A DNA stretch of 45,483 nt from an uncultured Anaerolineae bacterium (GCA_903854805.1 CAINXK010000002.1:1-45483), one strand, 5' to 3'. Shown: positions 33,942-43,702, counted from the first letter of the stretch. Made by a program: numbers and translations. Notes: generated by a model from the letters alone, not told the origin.

Positions 33942-35993
33942 ATGATTTCTCAAACCAAGTCAAAGTATCAAGGATTGATCGAAATAATCCTTATATTGGT
34001 TATTGCTGGTTGTGCTTACTTGCCCAATCTTAACAAAGCATCCATTTACAGAGATGATTGGTACTACACCTTGGATCGGATGATCGGTGGACCAGGTGTA
34101 TTCCAAGAAATGTTTAGCATTGACAGACCCGCCAGGGGACCACTTTTTGAATTAATCTACAATGCTTTTGATGTTCAGCCTCTCCCTTACCACATCAGCT
34201 CTTTTGCCTGGAGGGTCCTGGGAGGGTTTGCTGCCTTATACCTATTTAAACTTTTATGGCCTAACCAAAAACAAGCCGCATTATTCATGGCGATCCTCTT
34301 CATGCTTTTTCCAGGATATTCCCGTTGGTTAGAAGGATTTGAAAACCAGCCAAGAATTATTAGCTCCTTTTTAGAAGCATTATCAATCGCACTCACGTTA
34401 AAAGCTATTCGAACAACCAGGCTAATTCCAAAAACATTAACCTGGACGGTTTCAATTGTGACGGGTTGGGCTTATATTGCCTTTGTAGATTTCTCCATCG
34501 GAATGGAGTTCTTCAGAATCCTTTGTGTTTTTCTTCTGGTAAGCCATAATACCCCAGGAGCTTCATTTTTCAAGAAATCCTTAAATAGTCTAAAAGCTTG
34601 GGCGGTAGCTGCATCAATTCCCTTGGGATTTCTATTTTGGCGCCTATTCATATTTCACAATCAACGTCCAACCACTGATATAAATTTGCAGCTCAGTTCC
34701 CTGTTCGAATCACCTTTGCATACTGGGCTATTATGGCTTGTTCGCCTTTTCCAAAGTACAGTAAATGTTGCTGTTCTTGCCTGGGTCATGCCAACTGCCC
34801 AAGGCTTATTTAACTACCGTGTGTCAGATATTACGATCGGTGTTCTCATCGCCTTTCTTGCAGTAATGGCGCTTGTTTTTGCAGAATATCTTTCTCATTC
34901 AAATCAGGCCAACCCACAGAAAAACGCCGAAATAGTATCGGATATTTCCCAGGTCGAAGCCATTGTTATTGGGTTGGCTGGCGTGATCGTTGGCGTGTTA
35001 CCCGTTATCATGGCAAATCGTTATGCGACCCTTGGAAATTATTCTCACTATGCACTACCGGCATCATTGGCCAGCGCAGCGATAATTGGCGGATTGGTTT
35101 TTTCAATAAAATCCTACCGAATTAGGCTTGCTTTTATGTCAACCCTTGTGCTTTTATCGGTTTTAACCCATTACACAATCTCGTTGAAGATCACTCAAGA
35201 AGAAACGATAATTTCAAATTTTTGGCAGCAAGTTGTCTGGCGAGCACCAGGGATCCAGGCTGGAACAACCCTTTTTGTTAATTATCCTTCCGTGGATTAT
35301 GGCCAGGACGTAGACACGGTCGGCGGTCCAGCGAATTTCTTATATTTTCCAAAAAACACCAATCAGATTCCTGCCATTTATCAACTTTCAGCCTTGGAAC
35401 AAGGCGACTCAACCAGCAAGGATATCATCGCGAACCCTGAAAAATCCTTTACTTTTCGGTACCGAACTCACGAGAGTGAAGTAAATTATGCAAACCTGTT
35501 GGTTATCAGCCAGCCAACTGAAGAATCGTGTGTCCACGTTATAGATGCGAACCAGCCTCGCATAAGCACATCAGATCCTTACTCAATATCTCTTGTAGCC
35601 CCCTTTTCAAAGATTGAACGGGTACTCCTTGATGCTCAAGCTCCGAAGCCAGCCGAAAACATCTTCGGAAAGGAACCGAAGCATAATTGGTGCTATTACT
35701 ATCAAAAAGCAGAACTCGCCCTACAAAAGGGTGATTGGGCTCAGGCTGTAATACTGGGAGATGAAGCAATTCAGATGGAATTTCACCCAAACGATGCAAT
35801 CGAATGGATGCCATTCCTTCAGGCATATGCATACACTGGAAACACACGAAAACTGGGTAATTTGGCGAAATTTTTCAAGCAAGAACCTATCGACAAAAAA
35901 CAAGTTTGCTTAGAATTACATAGAATGAATGAAAAGTCCAAAATCAGCCCTGAAGTACTCGCTGAGGTCGATCTTGCGTTTTGCACGGAATAA
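33942..35993 (+). CDS. Large GT-C-like membrane protein with C-terminal soluble tail
   Basis: The protein has about 683 residues and roughly ten to twelve hydrophobic segments up to about residue 415. An extracytoplasmic region follows, then a helical tail (about 580-680). The first outer loop contains YRDDWYYTLD, which resembles the catalytic acidic loop of GT-C glycosyltransferases and flippase-like polymerases. The tail phrase KAELALQKGDWAQAVILGDEAI looks like a TPR repeat. It probably acts on lipid-linked sugars, but no close family is recognised. ATG 33942 is chosen; an in-frame GTG at 33930 is possible, and neither has a strong ribosome site. It is followed by a bidirectional terminator. 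Confidence 0.7.
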   Translation: MISQTKSKYQGLIEIILILVIAGCAYLPNLNKASIYRDDWYYTLDRMIGGPGVFQEMFSIDRPARGPLFELIYNAFDVQPLPYHISSFAWRVLGGFAALYLFKLLWPNQKQAALFMAILFMLFPGYSRWLEGFENQPRIISSFLEALSIALTLKAIRTTRLIPKTLTWTVSIVTGWAYIAFVDFSIGMEFFRILCVFLLVSHNTPGASFFKKSLNSLKAWAVAASIPLGFLFWRLFIFHNQRPTTDINLQLSSLFESPLHTGLLWLVRLFQSTVNVAVLAWVMPTAQGLFNYRVSDITIGVLIAFLAVMALVFAEYLSHSNQANPQKNAEIVSDISQVEAIVIGLAGVIVGVLPVIMANRYATLGNYSHYALPASLASAAIIGGLVFSIKSYRIRLAFMSTLVLLSVLTHYTISLKITQEETIISNFWQQVVWRAPGIQAGTTLFVNYPSVDYGQDVDTVGGPANFLYFPKNTNQIPAIYQLSALEQGDSTSKDIIANPEKSFTFRYRTHESEVNYANLLVISQPTEESCVHVIDANQPRISTSDPYSISLVAPFSKIERVLLDAQAPKPAENIFGKEPKHNWCYYYQKAELALQKGDWAQAVILGDEAIQMEFHPNDAIEWMPFLQAYAYTGNTRKLGNLAKFFKQEPIDKKQVCLELHRMNEKSKISPEVLAEVDLAFCTE

Positions 35994-36026
35994 TTATTCT
36001 CCCAGCAAATACTGCTCTCGAATATC

Positions 36027-36064
36027 AAAAAGCGATCGCGGGAAATATCCGTCGATCGCTTTTT
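36027..36064. terminator. Bidirectional terminator
   Basis: AAAAAGCGATCG (36027-36038) pairs perfectly with 36053-36064, with a small inner CGG/CCG stem. T runs lie on both strands, between the converging GT-C gene and the end of the suf operon. Confidence 0.8.
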
Positions 36065-36075
36065 ATTACCACCAT

Positions 36076-36420
36076 CTATTTTTTTGGGAGACCTATATAT
36101 ATGATTTCGCCAATCACTTTCAATGGGTAGGATGGAATATCGACAACAGCAGGCATAAGCATCGCCTTCCCGTTGCGCACATCAAACTCGGCTCCGTGGC
36201 GTGGACAAACTATGTGATAGCCGTCCAATAAACCATCGCCAAGAGGGCCATCATCGTGTGTGCAAAAATCATCAATAGCAAAAAAGTGACCAGCGATATT
36301 AAAGATAACGATAGGCTTGCCATCAATTTCAACATACAGACGCTCGCCACTTGGCAAATCGGCGCTGCCGATTTCATAAAATTCTGCTTCTGTTTCATCC
36401 AGCTCTGAATAATTAAACAT
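36076..36420 (-). CDS. Rieske-type [2Fe-2S] ferredoxin
   Basis: The 114-residue soluble protein has the Rieske cluster ligands C53 and H55 in CTHDDGPLGDG and C72 and H75 in CPRHGAEFD. There is no membrane anchor, so it is a ferredoxin of the NirD/BphF type rather than a cytochrome bc1 subunit. Such proteins are common at the ends of suf operons, where they probably carry electrons for cluster assembly, though the exact role is not established. ATG 36420 has GGAG 4-5 nt upstream; the longer frame to 36465 overlaps the preceding gene. It is the last gene of the suf unit. Confidence 0.9.
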   Translation of the reverse strand: MFNYSELDETEAEFYEIGSADLPSGERLYVEIDGKPIVIFNIAGHFFAIDDFCTHDDGPLGDGLLDGYHIVCPRHGAEFDVRNGKAMLMPAVVDIPSYPLKVIGEIIYIGLPKK

Positions 36421-36434
36421 ACTGCTCCGCATTT

Positions 36435-37955
36435 TTATTGACCCGAATAAGTCAAAACCTGCCAACCATCCACTTTTTTAATATCTTCATAACTCCCCTT
36501 GATTTGATCCATCAATGCCCCAATCTGATCATCCCGATACCCGAAACGGAAATCTGAAAACTTATCATCCGATTTGAGCACAATCAAACGTGGTTTATTT
36601 TTTAATATATCACGTAAAAACTCAGTGACCTTGTCCTCATTTTTTCCATTATATAACGGCGTTTGGTAAACAAAACGGGTAGGGCTGACACGACGCGCCT
36701 CAAAATTATAAGAGGTTTCGGCTCCCCACATCAAAACAAAATCATCTGGAGCCGAATTATCCCGAATATACCTGACTATTTCCGCTTCGCTGGATAATTT
36801 CATAAAGCTTTGCGCCAATTCTGAATAATCAGCAAAAAAGATAGACCCAAGCGATAAAACTAATAAAATAGTAAATAACGCCCCAGCATAATTCGGAATA
36901 TCTCTTAATAAAGAATCAAATACCAACCAGAGTCCGAATCCAGCAAAAACAGAGAAAACCGGTAACAAAGTCAGAAAGTATGGGATGCGTGGACGGCCTC
37001 CGATACTGACCATCAAAAGTTCGATGGGCAATGCGATCAGCGCCATAGCCAGAAATTGACGAGACTCTGGCTTTATTCGCTCTTTTTTAAAGATCAAGAG
37101 CCCCAACGCCCCTCCCCAACCCAAAAAAGCAGCTTGCGCCAGACCAACGTTCTGAAGCTGGTTCAACCCTTGGGCAAGCGCATTAAACCTGTCAACCGTA
37201 TCGCGTTCATCTGCATACGAAAAGTTATAAACAAAAGCCGTTTCCCAAAAAGCCGGCAGTGCGCCTTTAATCCCGAAATAACCAATGATAACAAATGAAA
37301 CAATCAATCCACCAGCCAGAATTTGCGAAATATCGTCTACAAACCGCCGAAATTCTCGCTGATAACTGCGGGCCGCCAATACATATATCCCAACCGCGAC
37401 TGGGATGGCAATAGCATTTTGCCGTGTAAAAAAAAGAAAGGCAGAAATTGCGCCAATAATTACGCCATACCAACCGTAACGAGATTGGCTTTCCGCCTTA
37501 AAGAAAATCATTAATAAGCTGAATTGAAAAATAATGGCATACTCTGTAGTCAAGTTTCCGCCAGCAAGTAAATAAAAAGCGGAAAATAACCAGAGACAAG
37601 TAGAAATTATCGCTGGAAATAATCCAAATAATTTTTTAAACAGGCTGTAACCAGCTAATGTAGCCAACCAGAGCGATACAACTTCTAAAATCCATACCCC
37701 CCAAAGCGAATCTGGACTTAACCAAAGACCCAATGCGTCCAGGTAATAAATAACTGGTGGTTTATGGTCCCAAATTTGAAGATAGGGTATATCGCCATGC
37801 AAAACACGCCAACCAGTATAAAGAAAAACTCCTGAATCACGGCTGGGCAGACTCTGGCTTAGGGGGCTGAATGGAATTAGAACTGCAAAAACCAAAGACA
37901 ACAAAAGCAACAGTTCAAGCGCAATAAATAAACGCGCCGTTTTTACAGAGTTCAT
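36435..37955 (-). CDS. GT-C family membrane glycosyltransferase (ArnT/PMT-like)
   Basis: This 506-residue protein has about eleven hydrophobic segments. The large first outer loop contains SRDSGVFLYTGW and IWDHKPPVIYYLDALG, the pattern of GT39/GT83-like transferases that use polyprenyl-phosphate sugars. The C-terminal soluble part (about 395-505) contains WGAETSYNF and TRFVYQTPL. ATG 37955 overlaps the sufU stop by 4 nt (ATGA), so it is translationally coupled to an iron-sulfur scaffold gene although no functional link is known. An earlier in-frame start lies inside sufU and is rejected. Confidence 0.85.
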   Translation of the reverse strand: MNSVKTARLFIALELLLLLSLVFAVLIPFSPLSQSLPSRDSGVFLYTGWRVLHGDIPYLQIWDHKPPVIYYLDALGLWLSPDSLWGVWILEVVSLWLATLAGYSLFKKLFGLFPAIISTCLWLFSAFYLLAGGNLTTEYAIIFQFSLLMIFFKAESQSRYGWYGVIIGAISAFLFFTRQNAIAIPVAVGIYVLAARSYQREFRRFVDDISQILAGGLIVSFVIIGYFGIKGALPAFWETAFVYNFSYADERDTVDRFNALAQGLNQLQNVGLAQAAFLGWGGALGLLIFKKERIKPESRQFLAMALIALPIELLMVSIGGRPRIPYFLTLLPVFSVFAGFGLWLVFDSLLRDIPNYAGALFTILLVLSLGSIFFADYSELAQSFMKLSSEAEIVRYIRDNSAPDDFVLMWGAETSYNFEARRVSPTRFVYQTPLYNGKNEDKVTEFLRDILKNKPRLIVLKSDDKFSDFRFGYRDDQIGALMDQIKGSYEDIKKVDGWQVLTYSGQ

Positions 37956-38347
37956 TCCAGCAGATCGTCGCTCGCAGAACCAAGGCCATACACACCAGCC
38001 TTGAGCACTTTGAGGGAAAGCAAAGCACATTTCAAGCGTACAGGTCCGAGTTCGATCCCCAGCAAATCAAGAACGTGTTGTTTATTTAAGTGTTTGATCT
38101 CTTCTAATGATTTACCAATTACTGACTCAATCAATAAATCGGCCGACGCTTGTGAGATCGCGCAGCCATGACCATTGAAACGGGCATCAGAAACAATCCC
38201 CAATTCATCGACGCACAAATTAACCTCAATGTGATCACCGCAAAGCGGATTATTGTCGGCAAAACTTATATCATTTGGGTCTAGATGGCCGCGATAAGAA
38301 GGATTCTTATAATGCTCAATAATAATTTCACGATATAAGTCGTCCAA
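37952..38347 (-). CDS. sufU: Iron-sulfur assembly protein SufU
   Basis: The 131-residue IscU-like protein has zinc/cluster ligands C36 and D38 in PLCGDHIEV, C62 in GHGCAISQAS and C107 in RLKCALLS. The longer gap between the second and third cysteine is the SufU mark. In Gram-positive-type SUF systems SufU takes sulfur from SufS in a zinc-dependent way. The start is TTG at 38347, because the usual family N-terminus DDLYREIIIEHYKNP follows directly and GGAG stands 8 nt upstream. It lies 18 nt after sufS. Confidence 0.95.
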   Translation of the reverse strand: MDDLYREIIIEHYKNPSYRGHLDPNDISFADNNPLCGDHIEVNLCVDELGIVSDARFNGHGCAISQASADLLIESVIGKSLEEIKHLNKQHVLDLLGIELGPVRLKCALLSLKVLKAGVYGLGSASDDLLE

Positions 38348-38365
38348 TTTTTTTCTCCAATCAAC

Positions 38366-39592
38366 CTATCCGAAATATTCTTTAACTTTATAGATACCTT
38401 TCACCAACATGTCAACTTCTTCTTTTGTGGTGTAAAGATAAAAACTGGCCCGTGAAGTCGCTTGTAAATTAAATTTCTCGTGCAAAGGCTGAGCACAATG
38501 ATGGCCCGCACGTACTGCCACTCCAATACTGTCCAAGATTTGAGCAACGTCATGTGGATGTACACCATCCATTGTAAAAGCAGCCACGCCACCCTTTTTA
38601 TCCGCAATTGGACCAAATAGTTTCAGACCCGGAATTTCTTCCAAGCGCTCCAGCGCATATTCCGTAATCATGTGCTCGTGATGCGCAATCGCATCCATCC
38701 CAATTCCAGATAAATACTCTGCCGCTGCCCCAAATCCAACTGCTTCTGCGATTGCAGGTGTACCAGCCTCAAATTTGTACGGCAAGTCGTTGGCTCGAAA
38801 TGATCTCAGTTTTACCTCTTTGATCATATCGCCACCACCAAGGAATGGAGGCATAGATGTAAGTAAAGCAGCTTTACCATAAAGGACGCCAATGCCAGTG
38901 GGACCTACCATTTTATGGGCTGAAAAAGCCATAAAATCTACATCCAACGCTTGAACATCCACTTTAAAATGAGGAACGGACTGGGCGCCATCCAATAACG
39001 TCACAGCCCCTACCGAATGTGCCATTCTGATCATCTCAGCTGCAGGGTTAATCGTACCCAAGACATTCGACATATGGGTAAAAGAAACCAGCTTTGGATT
39101 TTGAGCCAATAATTTATTGTATTCATCAAGGTCCAACATCCCGTCCGGTGTGACAGGAATGAATTCGAGACGAATGCCACGTTCACTGGCAAGCATATGC
39201 CATGGAACAAGATTGCTGTGATGTTCCATTTCGGTCAGGATCACCAGGTCATTAGCTTTTAAATATACTCTGGCCCAACTATAAGCAACCAGATTAATTG
39301 ATTCTGTAGTGTTTCTCGTATAAATTACCTGACGTGGCGATGGCGCATTGATAAACTTGGAAATCGACTCGCGCGCCTGTTCGTAAAGCGCAGTTGATTC
39401 TTCCGCCAGGACATGTACTCCACGGTGAATGTTGGCATTGTTATTTCGATAAAAATTATCCATGGCTGAAATAACAAAATTGGGTTTCTGAGCCGTGGCT
39501 GTTGAATCCAAATAAACTAACTTTACACCTGGGCGCACTTCACGCTCAAGTATCGGAAAATCCTGCCTGATCTGCCTTGTGTCATATGTCAT
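38366..39592 (-). CDS. sufS: Cysteine desulfurase SufS
   Basis: SufS takes sulfur from cysteine for cluster assembly. This PLP enzyme of about 408 residues has the cofactor lysine K227 in FSAHKMVGPTGIG, the cofactor histidine in TEMEHHSN, and the active-site cysteine C366 in RAGHHCAQPLH. The RAGHHCAQP context and length are those of SufS (group II) rather than IscS. ATG 39592 is preferred; a TTG at 39604 could add four residues. It follows the 122-residue gene closely and precedes sufU by 18 nt. The N-terminal phrase YLDSTATAQKP is a slight variant of the usual LDNAATSQKP. Confidence 0.95.
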   Translation of the reverse strand: MTYDTRQIRQDFPILEREVRPGVKLVYLDSTATAQKPNFVISAMDNFYRNNNANIHRGVHVLAEESTALYEQARESISKFINAPSPRQVIYTRNTTESINLVAYSWARVYLKANDLVILTEMEHHSNLVPWHMLASERGIRLEFIPVTPDGMLDLDEYNKLLAQNPKLVSFTHMSNVLGTINPAAEMIRMAHSVGAVTLLDGAQSVPHFKVDVQALDVDFMAFSAHKMVGPTGIGVLYGKAALLTSMPPFLGGGDMIKEVKLRSFRANDLPYKFEAGTPAIAEAVGFGAAAEYLSGIGMDAIAHHEHMITEYALERLEEIPGLKLFGPIADKKGGVAAFTMDGVHPHDVAQILDSIGVAVRAGHHCAQPLHEKFNLQATSRASFYLYTTKEEVDMLVKGIYKVKEYFG

Positions 39593-39607
39593 AGTTGGCT
39601 TCAATGT

Positions 39608-39976
39608 TTAATAATCGGGAACATCTTTCTTGACAACCGGAGTTTTTTTGCCAGTACCTGCAGGGCGGATCTGGTCCGAATTGGTGGGATACCATAGAAT
39701 TCGGTCCGGAACCATCCAACCATCGGTCAAAAATACATTCGACCTAAATTGGACGGCAACCATCTTGTTATTGTCCACTTGCACAACAATGCCCTTAAGC
39801 CAGCCGCGCACCCGCTCATTGCTTTTTTCGTGGTCACAAAAAGCTTCGACTGCATCACCTACTTCATATGCATACACCACGGTCGGCGAGCGCATGAACG
39901 CATAAGCCATGGTACTCCCTCTTACGCTTCGTTTTGCTGCCCCATGAGTGGGTGGAATCGGACGTGTAATTTTCAT
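39608..39976 (-). CDS. Unrecognised 122-residue protein inside the suf operon
   Basis: The family is not recognised. The middle (about residues 33-100) is a run of short beta-strand-like segments: VYAYEVGDAVEAFCDH, GWLKGIVVQVDNNKMVAVQF and GWMVPDRILWYP. It resembles a small SH3- or Tudor-like barrel of the kind that binds nucleic acid or peptides. Both ends are basic and probably disordered. One cysteine (CDHEK) is present, too few for a cluster by itself. Start 39976 has GAGG upstream. An internal ATG at 39910 has an even better GGGAG site and would give 100 residues. It lies between sufD and sufS, with 15 nt or less to sufS. Confidence 0.75.
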   Translation of the reverse strand: MKITRPIPPTHGAAKRSVRGSTMAYAFMRSPTVVYAYEVGDAVEAFCDHEKSNERVRGWLKGIVVQVDNNKMVAVQFRSNVFLTDGWMVPDRILWYPTNSDQIRPAGTGKKTPVVKKDVPDY

Positions 39977-40013
39977 GACAACCTCAATTTTATATGAATA
40001 TCCTACGCATAAG

Positions 40014-40048
40014 CCTTATCCCCTGGCATAAAATGCAAGGGGATAAGG
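40014..40048 (-). other. Long hairpin between sufD and the 122-residue gene
   Basis: CCTTATCCCC (40014-40023) pairs perfectly with GGGGATAAGG (40039-40048), and an inner GCAT/ATGC stem sits in the loop. The minus strand shows only a short T stretch afterwards, so it may be a leaky terminator or a processing and stability element within the operon. Confidence 0.6.
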
Positions 40049-40076
40049 TATTGATTTACTTAGGTACAAGCAATGT

Positions 40077-41417
40077 TTACGAGCCCATCTTGTCAAGGAT
40101 GGCTTGCAAAAAACGTTCGCGAACACCCACGAATGGGATTCGCTGCATAATTGGATCAAAGAAGCCCTCAACCACCAGACGTTCAGCTTCTTCCTGCGGA
40201 ATACCCCGCGACTTAAGATAAAACAATGGCTCTTGTTCCAGCTTTCCAACCGTCGCGCCATGCGTACAGCGTACATCATCCGCTAAAATTTCAAGCCCAG
40301 GAATAGAATCTGCCCGAGCGTTTTCACTCAGCACCAGATTTCGATTTGCCTGGTAGCCATCTGTTTTTTGAGCACCAGGCGCTACATAAATCATTCCCTG
40401 CCAGACAGAACGACTCTTGCCCTTCAATGCACCCTTAAACAAAAGATCGCTGGTTGTATTGGGAGCAAGGTGATTTTGCTGGGTATCATGATCCAAATGC
40501 TGGGAACCATCTGTAAAATAAAAGCCAGACATTCGACCCGAAGCACCGTGTCCGGCCAGGTCAAGTTCCGAAAAATTCTTGGTCACACGTGAACCAACAG
40601 CACCAAAAATCCAATCAAGGGTAGCATCTCGCTCCACTCGAACTCTTTCATGGCTGAAGTTCCAGACATTTTTACCCCAAGATTGCAGCTCAACAAATCT
40701 CAGGTTCGCGCCTTGCATTACCTGTATTTCAACCAGGCCCGCATGCATGGAGTTTGTCCGGTCAGTATCCGGCGAGGCAGATTCGTGCACATAAGTTACC
40801 GATGCGCCTTCATCAACCATAACAAGGATATGAGATAGGTGCGCAAGATCTGCACCTGGTCCCCATAAAATACTATGGAGGGGTTCTTCCACAATGACCC
40901 CTTTAGGGACATATAAAACAACACCATTCTGAGCAAAGGCACCCGCAAGTGATGCGAACTTACCCTCTTCTGGATTAACTGTCTTACCAATCAGCCTCAC
41001 AAGCAATTCTGGATACTTTTGTTCAGCCGTTTTTAAGTCAGTAAAAATCACACCTTGATTTATTAGCTTCTCGTCCAGATCAATTTGTGCACCGCCAGGT
41101 ACCAAAATTATCTGACCACCATGCTGATTATCCACTAACGGTTTTAACAAATGCTCAGGAACCACTGGTAGATCTTCAAACGCATTATTTTCAGGTAAAC
41201 GAAAAACTTCAGCCGGAAAATTACGCAAATCGGTACGGCGCCAGGCTTCATCCGTGGTGACAGGTATTCCAAACCGCTGGAAAGATTGCCATGCATTTTT
41301 TCGATAATCACTCAATTTATCTGTTCTGATTTGATCTTCACGAAAAATAAATTGTTTGATCCCATGGTCTGCACGATTTGAACGAGACGAAATTATAACT
41401 TTAGGTTTATCTTCCAT
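40077..41417 (-). CDS. sufD: SufD, scaffold complex subunit
   Basis: SufD joins SufB and SufC to form the scaffold on which iron-sulfur clusters are built. The 446-residue protein has the beta-helix core typical of SufB/SufD, with VPKGVIVEEPLHSI, ADDVRCTHGATVGKLEQEPLFYLKSRGI (conserved histidine in CTHGAT) and the C-terminal helical VVEGFFDPIMQRIP. It begins 1 nt after the sufB stop. Its N-terminal 100 residues, including WRRTDLRNFPAEVF, are the SufD-type helical domain. Confidence 0.95.
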   Translation of the reverse strand: MEDKPKVIISSRSNRADHGIKQFIFREDQIRTDKLSDYRKNAWQSFQRFGIPVTTDEAWRRTDLRNFPAEVFRLPENNAFEDLPVVPEHLLKPLVDNQHGGQIILVPGGAQIDLDEKLINQGVIFTDLKTAEQKYPELLVRLIGKTVNPEEGKFASLAGAFAQNGVVLYVPKGVIVEEPLHSILWGPGADLAHLSHILVMVDEGASVTYVHESASPDTDRTNSMHAGLVEIQVMQGANLRFVELQSWGKNVWNFSHERVRVERDATLDWIFGAVGSRVTKNFSELDLAGHGASGRMSGFYFTDGSQHLDHDTQQNHLAPNTTSDLLFKGALKGKSRSVWQGMIYVAPGAQKTDGYQANRNLVLSENARADSIPGLEILADDVRCTHGATVGKLEQEPLFYLKSRGIPQEEAERLVVEGFFDPIMQRIPFVGVRERFLQAILDKMGS

Positions 41418-41418
41418 A

Positions 41419-42828
41419 TTAGCCGATCGAGCCTTCCATTTGGAGTTGGATCAAGCGATTCATTTCAACAGCATATTCCATTGGTAATTCCTTTACAAGA
41501 GGTTCAATGAAACCAGAAACAACCATCGTAGTTGCTTCTTCTTCGCTAAGACCACGACTCATCAAGTAAAAAAGTTGTTCCTCACCAACCTTGGAAACTG
41601 ATGCTTCGTGACCAATCGTCACATCGTTCTCATCAATTTCGATAGTCGGATAGGTATCAGAGCGAGACTTCGGATCTAGCAAGAGAGCATCGCAAACAAC
41701 ACTAGACTTTGCACCTTTTGCACCGTGATAAACCTTGAGAAGGCCACGGAAGGAAGCCCGGCCACCACCCTTGGAAATCGACTTGGAAACAACTTTGCTG
41801 GTGGTATTGGGAGCAAAGTGAACCATCTTCGTACCAGCATCCTGAACCTGCCCTGGACCAGCAAATGCCATTGAAAGCATTTCTCCATGGGCACCTGGTT
41901 CCATCAAATAACAAGATGGATATTTCATCGTCAACTTTGAACCGAGGTTCGCATCGACCCATTCATGCGTTGCATTCTCAAAAACCTTGGCGCGCTGGGT
42001 AACGAGGTTAAATACGTTCGTGGACCAGTTCTGGATTGTCGAATATCGCGAGCGAGCGCCTTTTTTAACTACGATCTCAATCACGCCGCTATGAAAAGAA
42101 TTCGTTGTGTACTGGGGCGCAGTACAACCCTCGACATAATGGACCTGTGCGCCTTCTTCAACAATGATCAAAGTCCGCTCAAACTGACCAACATTTGCAG
42201 TATTTAATCGGAAATATGCTTGCAAAGGTAGATCCACCTTGATGCCTTTGGGGACGTACACAAAAGAGCCACCCGACCAAACCGCACTGTTCAATGCTGC
42301 AAATTTATTATCTTCAATCGGCACAACAGTGCCAAAATATTCTCTGAATAAATCTGGGTACTGCCTTAATCCATCCTCGATGGAAAGGAAAATTACGCCT
42401 TGTTTTTCAAGATGCTCAAGAACTGAATGGTAAACCATCTCAGACTCATATTGAGCACCTACGCCTGCTAAAAATTTCCGCTCTGCCTCAGGAATTCCAA
42501 GTTTATCAAATGTTCGCTTGATATCATCGGGAACATCATCCCAAGATTTTTCGCTTTTTTCTGTCGGCTTGACATAATAAAAAATTTGGTCAAGATTCAA
42601 TTCACCCAATTCAGGGCCCCAATTTGGCATGGGACGGCTCAGATAGTGATCTAAAGCTTTTAAACGAAAATCAAGCATCCACTGAGGCTCGCCTTTCATA
42701 CGTGAAATATTCAATACTACTTCACGGCTGAGCCCGCGCTGTGATTTAAATACATAATTGTCATCGCGATCATGAAAACCATATTTATAATCGCCAATAT
42801 CTTCCAAGATTTTTGCGTCTTCACTCAT
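41419..42828 (-). CDS. sufB: SufB, cluster scaffold subunit
   Basis: SufB is the subunit on which the nascent cluster forms. The 469-residue protein has the highly conserved [26 protein letters not shown] (with the conserved cysteine), [19 protein letters not shown], and [25 protein letters not shown] segments. Length and sequence are close to the family norm. A GGTGAG site precedes the ATG. It lies 100 nt after sufC and 1 nt before sufD. Confidence 0.97.
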   Translation of the reverse strand: MSEDAKILEDIGDYKYGFHDRDDNYVFKSQRGLSREVVLNISRMKGEPQWMLDFRLKALDHYLSRPMPNWGPELGELNLDQIFYYVKPTEKSEKSWDDVPDDIKRTFDKLGIPEAERKFLAGVGAQYESEMVYHSVLEHLEKQGVIFLSIEDGLRQYPDLFREYFGTVVPIEDNKFAALNSAVWSGGSFVYVPKGIKVDLPLQAYFRLNTANVGQFERTLIIVEEGAQVHYVEGCTAPQYTTNSFHSGVIEIVVKKGARSRYSTIQNWSTNVFNLVTQRAKVFENATHEWVDANLGSKLTMKYPSCYLMEPGAHGEMLSMAFAGPGQVQDAGTKMVHFAPNTTSKVVSKSISKGGGRASFRGLLKVYHGAKGAKSSVVCDALLLDPKSRSDTYPTIEIDENDVTIGHEASVSKVGEEQLFYLMSRGLSEEEATTMVVSGFIEPLVKELPMEYAVEMNRLIQLQMEGSIG

Positions 42829-42928
42829 TTTCTCACCAGTAGTAATACCTTCGGGATTTATGAAACTACAGTTGAAAAAGGTGCATCATAAAACAAGCAC
42901 CCAGGTCAATTCCGTCAGTTTCAAATTT

Positions 42929-43702
42929 CTAAGCCGCAGCTTCCTCATATTTTTCGCGAACCCAATCATATCCGGCCTCTTCTAGATGCAAGGCCAGCTC
43001 AGGTCCGCCACTTTCGACGATACGACCGCCCATCATGATATGAACAAAATTTGGCTTGATGTAATTCAGTAAACGTTGATAATGAGTAATCACCAAGACA
43101 CCCATATCTGGGCCACTCAAAGCATTCACGCCTTCAGAAACTATTCTCAACGCATCGATATCCAATCCAGAATCTGTTTCATCCAGAATGGCAATTTCCG
43201 GTCGAAGGGTGGCCATTTGTAAAATCTCGGCACGTTTTTTCTCGCCGCCAGAAAAACCTTCGTTCAAGTAGCGTCCAGCAAAAGAATGATCCATTTTTAG
43301 CAATTCCATCTTTTCTTTTAGCATCTTGCGGAATTCTGGAATCGGTACACCTTTATCTTCTGGATTAAGTGCACGGCGCCTGGCATTAATTGCGGTCCTC
43401 AAGAAATTGGCCACCGTCACGCCCGGAATGGATACCGGATACTGAAAGGCTAAAAATAAGCCGGATCTCGAGCGCTCATCCACTTCCATTTCGAGAAGAT
43501 TTTTGCCCTTAAACCAGACTTCCCCCGCAGTAACTGCATAGCTAGGGTGACCCATCAATGTATAAGCGAGGGTGGATTTTCCGGTCCCGTTCGGTCCCAT
43601 AATCGCATGTACTTCACCCTGTTTGATGGTTAAATTAAACCCTTTTAAAATTTCCTTGCCTTCAATACTTACCTGCAAGTCTTTAATTACTAACTCAGAC
43701 AT
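42929..43702 (-). CDS. sufC: SufC, assembly ATPase
   Basis: This is the ABC-type ATPase of the SufBCD complex. The 257-residue protein has Walker [10 protein letters not shown] (36-44), the ABC signature [12 protein letters not shown] and Walker [13 protein letters not shown], all in the SufC form. Start 43702 is set by AGGAG 7 nt upstream; an open extension to 43786 covers the promoter and is rejected. It is the first gene of a seven- or eight-gene suf unit. No SufR- or IscR-type regulator gene is adjacent. Confidence 0.97.
   Translation of the reverse strand: MSELVIKDLQVSIEGKEILKGFNLTIKQGEVHAIMGPNGTGKSTLAYTLMGHPSYAVTAGEVWFKGKNLLEMEVDERSRSGLFLAFQYPVSIPGVTVANFLRTAINARRRALNPEDKGVPIPEFRKMLKEKMELLKMDHSFAGRYLNEGFSGGEKKRAEILQMATLRPEIAILDETDSGLDIDALRIVSEGVNALSGPDMGVLVITHYQRLLNYIKPNFVHIMMGGRIVESGGPELALHLEEAGYDWVREKYEEAAA

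Noticed and set aside
37956..38030. Longer start of the GT-C protein within sufU
   Set aside because: The extension has no membrane-protein character and ATG 37955 in an ATGA overlap is a better start.
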